NCBI GenBank assembly: GCA_965216255.1
Contig: OZ244148.1
Coordinates: 3,658,001-3,722,000 of the forward strand
Direction: 5' to 3'
DNA from: G965216255 sp965216255
GTDB taxonomy: Bacteria > Bacteroidota > Rhodothermia > Rhodothermales > Bin80
DNA: 64,000 bases
How positions within the stretch are numbered: position 1 is the first letter of the stretch; each line of letters starts with the position of its first letter. Both the position numbers and the translations under genes were made by a program. Shown here in pieces: positions 18,418 to 27,206 of the stretch. The notes under the pieces were generated by a model. The model worked only from the letters and a program-made list of their open reading frames with translations, did not search any database and was not told where the DNA came from.

Positions 18418-19702
18418 GGGTTCTCTAACCCCAGCAACGATATGTCGTAACTAAATAGAGACATCGGTTGCCTCTTGGGCATCCATGCTCCCTGGAAGAG
18501 TTCCGAGGTGACGTTTGCGCATGAGGCGCAAGAAGTCCGGATTCATGTGGCCTACGAGGACGGCCATCAACTGCCTTGTTCGGAGTGTGGCTCGGCGTGG
18601 GCGGGCTACGACCACCGGTGCCGGCAATGGCGTCACCTGGATCTGTGTGAGTATCGCACCATGGTAGTTGCGCAACTTCCCCGCGTGGAATGCCCGGAGC
18701 ATGGAGTGCGCACAGTGCCGGTTCCGTGGGCGGAACCTATGTCACGGTTCACTGCAGGGTTTGAGGCGCTGGTGATTGATTGGCTGCAGGAGGCGAGTGT
18801 GTCGGCAGTGTCCCGTCTGATGGGGGTGAGCTGGAATGCAATAAACGGGATCATGCAGCGCGCGGTGCAACGAGGCCTTGCGCGGAGGGAGCAACGGGGT
18901 GTTGCCCATATTGGCGTGGATGAGACCTCTTTTCGCGAGCGCCACGAGTATGTCACGGTTGTTTCGGATGCGAAGGCGGCTACGGTGCTGCATGTGGGCG
19001 AAGACCGGAAGAAAGAGACGCTTACGAGCTGGTATGCTGGTTTGGAGCAGCTGGAGGGTATCGAGAGTGTTAGCATGGACATGTGGCCGGCCTACATCAA
19101 CGCCACGCTGGAGTGTGTGCCAGAGGCGCAACGGAAGGTGGCCTTTGACAGATGTCACGTAGTGAAATGTCTGGGAACTGCCGTGGACAAGGTTCGGCGA
19201 CAGGAGCACCGGGCATTGATGAAGGAAGGCCTACAAGACCTCAAGGGAACCAAATATGATTGGTTGACTAACCCGGCCAACATGTCTGGTAAGCAGAAGG
19301 CGCACTTCCAGCGGTTGCGTACCAGCACGTTGAAGACGGCCCGAGCGTGGGCTATCAAGGAAATGGCCATGCAGTTGTGGTATTATGTCCACCTCACATG
19401 GGCGCGTAAGGGTTGGCAGCGATGGTTGTCCTGGGCCATGCGGTGTCGGCTGGAACCGGTCAAAGCAGCCGCCAGAACCATCAAAAAACACCTGTGGGAT
19501 ATCCTCAATGCGATCATCCTGAAGGAGAGCAATGGCCCTGCGGAAGCCATCAACAGCCGGATCAAAACAATCAAAGTGCGCAGTAGGGGCTTCCGCAACA
19601 AATGGCGGTTTGCTAACGTCATTTACTTTCACCTCGGAGGCCTAGATCTATACCCCGAAGGCATCCTCAGGTGAGTGTACCCACTAAAAAAGGGGTAGAG
19701 CC
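18418..19702 (+). mobile_element. ISL3-family insertion sequence, apparently intact
   Basis: The element surrounds the transposase at 18475-19674. Candidate inverted ends are GGGTTCTCTAACCCC at 18418-18432 and GGGGTAGAGCC at 19692-19702; the reverse complement of the latter is GGCTCTACCCC. AATAAT occurs just outside both ends (near 18409 and at 19703), possibly part of an imperfect 8-bp target duplication of the kind ISL3 elements make. The exact bounds are inferred by eye and may be off by a few bases. Confidence 0.6.
18475..19674 (+). CDS. ISL3-family transposase
   Basis: A 399-aa uninterrupted transposase. The N-terminal zinc-binding segment LPCSECGSAW...YDHRCRQWRHLDLCEYRT is followed by VECPEHGVRTVPVPWAEPMSRFT. 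A helix-turn-helix stretch (ASVSAVSRLMGVSWNAINGIM) comes next, then the DDE domain. That domain contains HIGVDETSFRERHEYVTVVSD (first D), SMDMWPAYINA (second D), RCHVVKCLGTAVDKVRRQE, and NGPAEAINSRIKTIKVRSRGFRN (catalytic E). This order and the about 400-aa length are standard for ISL3. The start is a TTG at 18475, directly before GIHAPWKSSEV; no upstream ATG is available in frame. All catalytic motifs are present, so the element may be active. Confidence 0.9.
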   Translation: MGIHAPWKSSEVTFAHEAQEVRIHVAYEDGHQLPCSECGSAWAGYDHRCRQWRHLDLCEYRTMVVAQLPRVECPEHGVRTVPVPWAEPMSRFTAGFEALVIDWLQEASVSAVSRLMGVSWNAINGIMQRAVQRGLARREQRGVAHIGVDETSFRERHEYVTVVSDAKAATVLHVGEDRKKETLTSWYAGLEQLEGIESVSMDMWPAYINATLECVPEAQRKVAFDRCHVVKCLGTAVDKVRRQEHRALMKEGLQDLKGTKYDWLTNPANMSGKQKAHFQRLRTSTLKTARAWAIKEMAMQLWYYVHLTWARKGWQRWLSWAMRCRLEPVKAAARTIKKHLWDILNAIILKESNGPAEAINSRIKTIKVRSRGFRNKWRFANVIYFHLGGLDLYPEGILR

Positions 19703-21060
19703 AATAATGGCTTTGGCCTTCTCCAGCTGGTGCCGGGACTGATGGAGCTCCTTGCGCAGCCCGTCCGAGAAACTGTCACATATTGGGTCTTCAGAGTGCT
19801 AAGGAGTATCTTTGTGGAGTATCCATCAATCGCCCTAGACGGGCATATTTGGACTACATCGTTTGACAGACCCAACAGAATCCAACGTACACTCACTCCT
19901 TACCCGTGAGGAGGCACTCAGCACCCTGGATGACTTGGTGCGCAGCTCCGCCCGGTGCATGCTTCAGGCAGCGCTCGAGCGGCAAGCCGACGACTACGTG
20001 AAGGCCCATGCACACCTGCGGAGTGAGCGCGGCCACCGAATCGTCAAACGCAATGGCCACCAGCCGGAGAGAGAAATCCTCACGGGTGCGGGCCCGCTAG
20101 CGATCCAACGGCCCCATATCCGTGACCCTCGAGCAGGGCATATCTTCACCAGCGCCATACTGCCGCGCTATATGCGCCGCAGTCCGTCGTTGGCGGATCG
20201 AAGATCGGCTGATGCACTCATTCCGGCTTTGTACCTGCGGGCAGTTTCGACCAACGACTTTCCTCTGGCCCTGGAGGCCATACTTGGGGTGCGCCAGGCG
20301 AACTGGCAAGACACAGCGGGTGCAAGTCTCGTGATATGAAGCTTCAACCCAGCACATATCTCCGCGAGCCGTGCGTTGTCATTCGTGAGGATGGCAGCGA
20401 AGCGTCGGTAGCGGTGCGAGGGCTATCGAGCACCGAAAGAGGCAATATTCGGGTCGCCGAGGCTTTCCTCAGAGTCGAAGGCAACATGGATACTCTCGCT
20501 ATGGTGAGAGAGTACCAGGCCCGCGGTGTCGAAGAACCCATGGACGTACGTACGTGTCTTGTCGGGACCTGGGAGGCCTTCATCTCGCCCTGCTGTCGTG
20601 CAGGGCCGCAATGGGAAGGAGCTTGCTCCAAAGCCGGAGATGGACGAGATGAAGGAGTCAGATACAGTCATAGTAGCGACGAAGGCTGCGAACAACGGGG
20701 AGAGATCCCCGGCGGAGCAGCTGGAGCGAAGGACTGTACCCAAGGGGAAACCAGAAAGTCCACACACGTACCAAGCGCAGAATTGGGAGCGCGTGTCACA
20801 GGGGATGGACTGGTTACGGCAATGCGTGAAGCGGAACCCACAGGAACGCCTCATGACGCTCTTACATCATGTCAATGTCGACTCCCTTCGGGCCGCATTC
20901 TACGCGCTTAAGCGCGATGCGGCGGCGGGGGCAGACGGCGTGACGTGGCAGGAGTACGCGGATGGATTGGAAAACCGCTTGGTGGACCTATGCGATCGTG
21001 TGCACCGTGGAGCGTACCGAGCGACCGCTCGGCATCGCCGCACTGGAGGACAAGGTCGTT

Positions 21061-21725
21061 GTGCGTCAGGCTAACTGGCGTGATATAGCGGATGCAAGTT
21101 CCGTGACATATAAGGCTAACCAACCGTATGTCTCCGCGAGCCGTGCATCGTCACCCGCGAGGGGGGCGGTGAAGCGTCGGCAGCGGGGCGTGTGGCCAGG
21201 GCTATTGAGCACCGAAAGATCCAACATTTGGGTCGCCGAGACTCTGATGACGGTTGAAGGCAATATGAACACTCTCGTTAAGGGTGAGAGAGTGCCAGAC
21301 CCACGGTGTCGAAGAACCCAGGGACGCACGTACATATCACGCCGGGACCTGGGAGGTCTCCCTGCTGCCCAGCTCCATGGGCGGGGCCGCCAAAGAGAAG
21401 GCAGAAGCCGATCGGAGGATGCACAGCAGGGAGAAGTCAGAAGGGTCATAGTAATGATGAAGCCGGCGAACAAAGCGTGGAGGCCCACGCGGCGGAGTTG
21501 GTGGAGCGAAGGGCCCCACTCGAGGGGAAACCGGCAATTCCTGCACATACCGGACACAGGGCCGGGTTCGTGTGCCACAAGGGATGGACCGGTTACGGCT
21601 ACGGATTGGCATGCCAACCCGTTAACGTCATGCGCGCTGGCGCGACCCGAGGGAGGAGCCGGATGCCTTAGCGGGCACGTCCGGATCTGTGCGGGGGCCT
21701 CGGGGAAACCCGGGGCCTACCGCGA
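21061..21725 (+). mobile_element. Group II intron 2, nested in RT1; internally deleted sibling of intron 1
   Basis: 665 bp starting GTGCGTCAGGC and ending CCTACCGCGAT. It splits RT1 between GACAAGGTCGTT and CAGAAGGCGGTC (LEDKVV|QKAV). Its first several hundred bases align by eye with the 5' part of intron 1 (GTGCG.CAGGC.AACTGGC start, GGGCTATCGAGCACCGAAAG-like and GAAGGCAA...ATGGATACTCTCG-like blocks), and its 3' end matches that of intron 1. It also keeps the beginning of the encoded protein (MSKNP...) and the last residues (GAT.GRSR), but everything between is gone. It is therefore an ORF-deleted relative of its host. Domain V is at 21656-21686 (GAGCCGG...CCGGATC). Confidence 0.85.
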
Positions 21726-22039
21726 TCAGAAGGCGGTCGTGGAGTGCATCCTGACGCCCATTTATGAGGCGGAGTTTCACGGGTTTAGCTACGGGTTTCG
21801 GCCGGGGCGTGGCGCACATGATGCGCTCGACGCTCTGGCCTACGTGATTGAGCGTCGGCAGGTCCGCTTCATCGTGGACGCCGACATCCGCAAGTTCTTC
21901 GACATGGTAGACCAGGATTGGTTGATCCGATTCCTGGAGCATCGTATCGCAGATAAGCGTGTGATACGCCTGATCATCAAGTGGTTGAAGGCAGGGGTGA
22001 TGGAGGGGCAGGTATGGCAGGAGAGTGAGCAGGGAACAC

Positions 22040-22875
22040 GTGTGTCCAGCGGGAGACAATCCCGCCAAAGTAACAATCAGAGCTTTGTAGCTCGGGTAGC
22101 ATGGGAGCGGGAAACTTAACCTATGAAGCCTACCGACAGCGTTTCCTTGAGGGAGGCGGCGAGTCGTCGGGCCATAACGAAAGTGAACGCACAGATGGTC
22201 TCGTGAAGTTGTTCCGAAGGCCGAACCCTCGTGTTCCGGGTGAAGGCAGCATGGAAGGTCGAAATCTGATTGACACGACCTATCCACTTCGGCGGGGTGG
22301 TAGCGATGGCACGATGACAAGGACACACCGAGCAACTGGAGAAGCCCTCCTCGCCCCGGCGAGAAATCGTCGGAGAAAGGTAGGCCCTACAGGTGGCAGC
22401 TCCGGGAAAGGGGCTGAACGGCGAGAGGGTGGCGGACGGGCGTGTAGTAGCCGTGAAGCGAATGTAACGTTCGTCGAGCGAAGGCGCCTGACTGTTGGAA
22501 GGTCCACCAATCCACGGAGAGGCAAGGGTGCTGAGATAAAGGCATCCGTTAGCACGCAGGATCCGCGACGGGGGACATATCGGACGGCTAAGACCTCACT
22601 GGGTCGGAACAGGAGGAGTAGACCGTTACAGCACGCCTTGTATGGCAGTCTTGACTGCTTCAAGGCAGAGCGTACGGAAGAAAGCACTCCCGATTCCAGC
22701 GGTCCACAAACCGTGGGAGGTAGCCAACAGGAAAGCCGTATACGGGAAATCCGTACGTACGGTTTGACGTGGCGGGGGCTGGAAACGTGACCATGGGAGC
22801 CGGATTGAGGCCTGGAGCGAAAGCGACGGACGAGCCACCGGCCCCTACCGTAGGCGCGCCAGCCCCCGACCCTAC
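22040..22875 (+). mobile_element. Group II intron 3, ORF-less, nested in RT1
   Basis: 836 bp starting GTGTGTCCAGCGGG and ending CCCTAC. It interrupts a single codon of RT1: GGAACAC before and CGCCGGGTGCGGTG after give G-T-P-P-G-A-V, the conserved (T)PQGxVISP motif. The domain V-like hairpin is at 22732-22765 (AAAGCCGTATACGGG...CCGTACGTACGGTTT). A long domain VI follows whose arms GGCGGGGGCTGG (near 22770) and CCAGCCCCCG (near 22860) pair. No reverse-transcriptase motif was found inside, so it would need a maturase in trans. Its 5' sequence differs from introns 1 and 2, indicating a separate lineage. Confidence 0.78.
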
Positions 22876-23007
22876 CGCCGGGTGCGGTGATCGCTCCGAT
22901 TCTTGCCAATATCTACCTTCATTACGTGCTGGACTGCTGGTTTCAGGCGTGGCGTTCATCACAGAGGATAGTGGGAGAGGCATACATCATCCGCTATGCG
23001 GATGACT

Positions 23008-24879
23008 GTGCGACACGCAGGCATGCGGAGGTGGTTATGACATAGCTACTCAAGCAGCCATGCTGCACAAGAGATGAGGGAGGGCCCCTCGGAGCCGCCT
23101 TGCAGGAGGAGGCTTCAAACCACCCACTGCTGCGGCATTAAAGAGGTACCGTGGTGAGCGAGCTGGGAAAAGGCGGGACTTGATCTCGTCAGGTGGGGAC
23201 CGTAGAGCCGAATGCAAATGAACCGTTGACGAAGCGTCGAAAGCATAGGGACGATGTCAAAACCGAGGGGTAGTCGTTATCTCGGGACGAGTTCGGAGGG
23301 AGTCCTGTTTACTGTCCGAGCGGCATCCGGCGTAAAGGCGGCAGGAATGCGGTCCAGGCTCTTGTGCGGAACGTGTGAACGTGTCACCCTGGTGTCAAGG
23401 GAGCGCCACAAGCGGAGACCCCGCAAGTGGTTGAGTACCAATACAGGGTACACGGGCGGAGCAACCCGTACTAGCGAGGAACGTCCTGTAATGGGACGGG
23501 AGCGAAGGGGTTGCTCTATGCCGCTTGAATCGTTGGAGCAACCCAGCGGGGGAGGACTCCGATGACTCAAGCAAAGCCGTTTCCCATCACCAAGCGTATG
23601 GTGTGGGAGGCATGGAAGAAGGTGAAGGCGAATCAGGGAGGGGCGGGAATAGACAACCAGACGATTGCGGACTTCGAAGCGGACTTGGGGAATAACCTCT
23701 ATAAGCTCTGGAACCGCATGGCCTCTGGCAGCTATTTTGCGTCGGCGGTACGTCGGGTGGACATCCCCAAGGCGAGTGGAGGCACGCGCCCGCTGGGGAT
23801 CCCCACGGTGGCGGACCGGATAGCCCAGATAGTGGCGAAGCAGTGGCTCGAACCGGAGTTGGAGAAGCATTTCCATCCGGATTCGTACGGATATCGACCG
23901 GGCAAGTCAGCGCATCAGGCACTGGGACAGACGCGGCAACGATGTTGGCGCTATGATTGGGTGCTGGATCTGGATGTTAAGGCATTCTTTGACACGATAG
24001 ACCGTGATCTGCTGATACGGGCGCTCAGGCGGCATACCAACCAGAAGTGGGTATTGCTGTATGTGGAGCGCTGGCTGACAGCACCGGTGGCGATGCCGGA
24101 CGGGGAGGTACAGCAGCGGGATCTTGGTACGCCGCAGGGCGGCGTGATCAGTCCTCTTCTGGCGAACCTCTTCCTGCATTATGCCTTCGATATGTGGATG
24201 GCGCGGGAATTCCCGAACATTCCGTTCGCGCGATATGCAGACGATGCCGTATGCCACTGCCGGAGCGAGCGGCAAAGTAGCTGTGCTACGCTCTGGAGCG
24301 GCGCCTTGCGCAGTGCGGACTGACGTTGCATCCGGCAAAGACGAAGATCGTCTATTGCCAGGACAGCGACAGGCAGGAGCGATATCCCAACACATCCTTT
24401 GATTTTCTGGGGTACACATTCTGTCCCCGGCGCTCAAGGAATCGGTGGGGGAAGTACTTCGTCAATTTCAGTCCTGCCATTGGCAACAAGGCGAAGCGGT
24501 CCATTCGGCAGACGGTCAGAGGCTGGAAGCTGCATCTTCGCAGTGACAAGTCACTGGTGGATCTGTCACGCATGTTCGATGCGACCATCCGGGGCTGGAT
24601 AAGCTACTACGGGGCCTTCTACAGGACCGCGCTGCGGCTTGTCCTGCGCTACATAGACCGCAGGCTTGTACTCTGGGCCACGCGCAAATACAAACGTTTG
24701 CGCGGCCATCGGAGGACGGCGGCGGCGTGGCTGCGGAGGATCCAGCAGAGTTATCCCATCCTGTTTGCGCACTGGCAATTCTTCCCGCAGATGGCTGCAT
24801 AGGAAGAGCCGTATGAGCGGAGACGTTCACGTACGGTTCTGTGAGCGCCCGGGGGTGAAATTCCCCCGGGCGACTCGAC
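23008..24879 (+). mobile_element. Group II intron 4, with its own reverse transcriptase, nested in RT1
   Basis: 1872 bp, starting GTGCGACACGC directly after ...TATGCGGATGACT and ending ...GGGCGACTCGAC, after which TCGTGGTGTG resumes the host ORF. Joining them restores Y-A-D-D-F-V-V, the catalytic motif of RT1. About 550 nt of 5' structured RNA precede the ORF at 23562. Domain V is at 24806-24839 (GAGCCGTATG...CACGTACGGTTC), almost the bacterial consensus. Domain VI follows as a strong hairpin, CGCCCGGGGGTGAAATTCCCCCGGGCG. All structural landmarks are present, so the RNA could fold, but the encoded protein is frameshifted. Confidence 0.87.
23562..24802 (+). pseudogene. ltrA: Group II intron-encoded reverse transcriptase/maturase RT2 (one frameshift)
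   Basis: The N-terminal frame 23562-24323 has the RT domains in order: KANQGGAGIDNQTIADFE, VRRVDIPKASGGTRPLGIPTV, DSYGYRPGKSAHQAL, VLDLDVKAFFDTID (catalytic D), LGTPQGGVISPLLANLFLHYAFD and ARYADDAVCHC (catalytic DD). The frame changes near 24275, where ALERRLAQCGLTLHPAKTKIVYC should follow but is out of register with a TAG in the way. It then continues as 24326-24802 with FDFLGYTFCPR, NFSPAIGNKA and the maturase domain (IRGWISYYGAFY, QSYPILFAHWQF). No DNA-endonuclease domain is seen. With about 413 codons in total it would be full length apart from this lesion. A ribosome-binding-site-like GGGGGAGGA lies upstream of the start. Confidence 0.88.
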
Positions 24880-25527
24880 TCGTGGTGTGTTTCCAGCACA
24901 GATGGGAGGCACAACGTTTCCTGCAAGACCTGCAAGAGCGGCTCGATCATTTCGGGCTTAGTCTGCATCCCGGCAAGACACGATTGCTGGAGTTTGGGCG
25001 ATTTGCAGATCACAACCGCAGGAGACAGGGCGAACGCCGACCGGAGACGTTCGATTTTCTGGGCTTTACGCACTATTGCCGTAAGGACCGGAAGGGGCGC
25101 TTCGGAATAGGTCGCAAACCCACCCGTAAACGGATGTCCCGCTTTCTGAAGCGGGTGAAGGAAGGGTTGGTCCAACGAATGCACACGAATGTGCATGAGA
25201 CGGGTCGCTGGCTGGGACGGGTGCTGGGTGGGTGGCTGAATTACTATGCGGTTCCGACGAGCTCTCCTTACTTACAGCGATGTTACCGCCGCCTTCGCTG
25301 GATATGGCTGAAAGTGCTACGGCGACGATCCCAGAAGGATCAAACGTCGTGGGAGCGTATCGGCCTGTTAGCCACGAAGTATTGGCCGAAGCCGCATGTC
25401 CGTCACCCATGGCCGGACGCACGATTTGCCGTCACGCGCGTCGGCGCAACCCAAGGGAGGAGCCGGGTGCATTAACGTGCATGCCCGGATCTGTGCGGGG
25501 GGCCCGGGGCAACCTGGGTCCCTACCG

Positions 25528-26187
25528 GTGTGCCAGGCATGATCAACAGCTTGGAGGTGCAAGTCCTCTATCCAGCCAGATGGCGGCGAAGGATTAGCGA
25601 AGCGCAAGGGCGTCGTCGTGAGGCGGGGTCTGAAGGAAGCGTGTAGCAAACCCGCGACCTGATGAACAAGAACCGAATACGAGGCCTACCCGATCGGACG
25701 AGCGAGCCGGTTATCGCAAAGTCCGCGTCATCTATGCGTCGGGGTGGTAGATTCGGCAGGTGTGCGGGGAAGGCGGTTGGTCTTACCCTGGGAGATCTGC
25801 GTTGTGTCCGGCTAAGCCGGACTGAACGTGTCGTAAGGCACGTGACCGCAACGCAGAAGTCAGCAGAGGGCATAGTAGTCGGCTTAGCCGACGAAGGCCC
25901 GAACAATGGACAGGGATAGTAGGACGGCAAGCTCATGCGAGCAATGCGGCAGAAAATCCAGCTAACGCTGCCTTTTGCGTGGGACAGCCCCGGTGAATCC
26001 GGCGGTGCCCGTGGGGAAGGGACCGAAGTTCGCACGGCGCAACCCGAATCCGAACTCCCGGCACGTAGCGGCCTGGTGGCCCTGGCACCCAAGTCGGTTT
26101 GCTCAAGTCCATTGAACCGCCGTGTACGGACCCGTACGCACGGTGGTGTGGGGGGGTGGGGGCCGTGAGGCCCCCACCTATCCCGAT
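25528..26187 (+). mobile_element. Group II intron 5, inserted in domain VI of intron 1
   Basis: 660 bp starting GTGTGCCAGGC, a typical bacterial group II 5' end, and ending CCTATCCCGAT. The domain V hairpin at 26114-26147 (GAACCGCCGTG...CGCACGGTGGT) and the domain VI stem GTGGGGGCC/GGCCCCCAC are clear. Upstream, a short ORF-like start (MRQKIQLTLPFAW near 25945) resembles the extreme N terminus of intron reverse transcriptases, but the rest of the ORF is missing. Removing it joins CCTACCG to CGAT, giving intron 1 the same terminal CCTACCGCGAT as intron 2. That match supports the placement strongly. It needs a trans-acting maturase. Confidence 0.85.
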
Positions 26188-27206
26188 CGATCCGCAAGCT
26201 GGCAACCTATTGCCATCGTCGATCAGCCGACTCAAGGGGGCCTGGCTGGAGGAATACCGGCAATGGAACAATCGGGACCCCGCGGGCAAGCGGTATGTTT
26301 ACCTCTGGGCTGACGGGCTGTATTTCAATGTCCGCGTGGGAAACGAGCGCCCATGTATGCTTGATTATTATTGGCGCCTGCGCCTGATGGAAGCAAAGAA
26401 CTCGTAGGACTTCTAGGCGGAGAGCGGGAAAGCAGGCTGTCCTGGAAGGAGCTATTGCTGGACAACGAGGCTTGGACGTAGCGCCTAAGGTGGCCACAGC
26501 AGACGGAGGCCTGGGCTTCTGGGCCGCGTTGGATGAAGTATACCCCTCCACGCTACAACAGCGATGCTGGGTGCACAAGACAGCCAACGTGCCGGGTAAG
26601 CTGCCCAAGAAGCTGCAGGGGTCTGCGAAAGAGAGGCTCCGTGGCATCTATACGGCTCCGTCCAGGAAGGATGCCCTGAAGGCACTCGATACCTTCGAGG
26701 ATCTCTTCGGAGGCGCCTACGAGAAGGCGCTCACCTGTCTGCGCAAGGATCAGGAGGAGCTCTTAACCTTCTACCAGTTCCCGCCCGAACACTGGGTTCA
26801 CCTTCGGAGTTCGAATCCCATTGAGTCCACGTTTGCGACCGCAGGGAAACGTACACGGCAAACCAAGGGATGCGGCAGCCGGGAGGCAACACTGATGATG
26901 GTTTACAAGCTGACCCGGGAAGCAGAGAAACGCTGGCGGAGGCTGACTGGATCGCAGCAGCTCATTCGTGTGTTGGAAACAACCCCACACGAGTACAGCG
27001 TAGAAGTAGACAAACAGGCCGCCTAATTCTAATTCCCCAATCCCATGCCGCGGCATTCTGCAGACCCAAGATTTGACAGTTTCTCGATAACGCTTCTCAT
27101 GCAAGCGGCAGCGCGTATAAACATGCCGTGCAAGCATGTTTGGCTTACTCTGGGTATTTCTGCTTGCTGCTGTGTAGTTAAGAGCGTGCAGTTTCCTCAC
27201 CGCCTC

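Larger units (their letters stand above)
20640..25475 (+). pseudogene. ltrA: Group II intron-encoded reverse transcriptase/maturase RT1, split by three introns
   Basis: Four coding segments make one protein when the introns are removed. 20640-21060 (MDEMKESD...) carries NPQERLMTLLHHVNVDSLRAAFYALKRDAAAGADGVTW and PLGIAALEDKVV. 21726-22039 carries QKAVVECILTPIYEAEFHGFSYGFRPGRGAHDALDAL and VDADIRKFFDMVD. 22876-23007 carries PPGAVIAPILANIYLHYVLD...YIIRYADD. 24880-25475 carries FVVCFQHRWEAQRF, LHPGKTRLLEFGRFA, FDFLGFTHYC and the maturase (domain X) region GGWLNYYAVP. No HNH domain is seen. Near 21025 about 15 expected codons plus a frame are missing between HRGAYRA and PLGIAALEDK. The protein is probably inactive even after splicing. 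Confidence 0.85.
20289..26191 (+). mobile_element. Group II intron 1 (outer host intron, contains four other introns)
   Basis: The intron starts GTGCGCCAGG right after the codon-complete exon ...GCCATACTTGGG and ends ...CCTACCG/CGAT, where the slash marks a nested intron (25528-26187). The domain V hairpin is at 25460-25491 (GAGCCGGG...CCCGGATC, with the catalytic AGC). Domain VI follows, with an unpaired A in CCTACC. The ORF in domain IV is the reverse transcriptase (segments between 20640 and 25475). Its interior is broken by introns at 21061-21725, 22040-22875 and 23008-24879. Deleting all inserts leaves about 1.87 kb, a normal size for an ORF-containing bacterial group II intron. The boundaries are supported by restored IS256 reading frame and by the near-identical 3' end of intron 2. 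Splicing is inferred, not shown. Confidence 0.85.
19863..27026 (+). pseudogene. IS256-family (Mutator-like) transposase gene, interrupted by nested group II introns and frameshifted
   Basis: Exon 1 (19863-20288, TTG start) encodes the Mutator N-terminal part: LTREEALSTLDDLVRSSARCML, GHRIVKRNGHQPEREILTG, AILPRYMRRSPSL, DFPLALEAILG. Exon 2 (from 26192) resumes exactly in frame with PQAGNLLPSSISRLKGAW and YVYLWADGLYF (first D). It then suffers frame changes near 26350-26390 and 26475 before VAPKVATADGGLGFWAALDEVYPS (second D), RCWVHKTANV and NPIESTFA (catalytic E), ending at 27026. Even if the whole intron stack were spliced, these indels leave the transposase dead. The 5.9-kb interruption is the group II intron at 20289-26191. 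The TonB receptor gene starts only 180 bp downstream. Confidence 0.85.

Noticed and set aside
20962..22119. 385-codon frame spanning the end of RT1 segment 1, intron 2 and segment 2
   Set aside because: It is a chance read-through of an intron boundary. Only its first few and its later residues belong to RT1, the middle being intron RNA.
20640..25475. Reverse transcriptases considered as a diversity-generating retroelement or retron
   Set aside because: Domain V hairpins, maturase domain X and GUGYG/AY ends identify group II introns. No template/variable repeat pair or msr/msd-like RNA was seen.
24666..25475. Single RT C-terminal ORF starting at 24666
   Set aside because: The first about 70 codons are intron 4 sequence in the wrong frame; only the part after 24880 is the RT1 C terminus.
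27045..27206. 54-residue N-terminal extension of the TonB receptor
   Set aside because: It places the signal peptide internally; the ATG at 27207 gives a normal leader.
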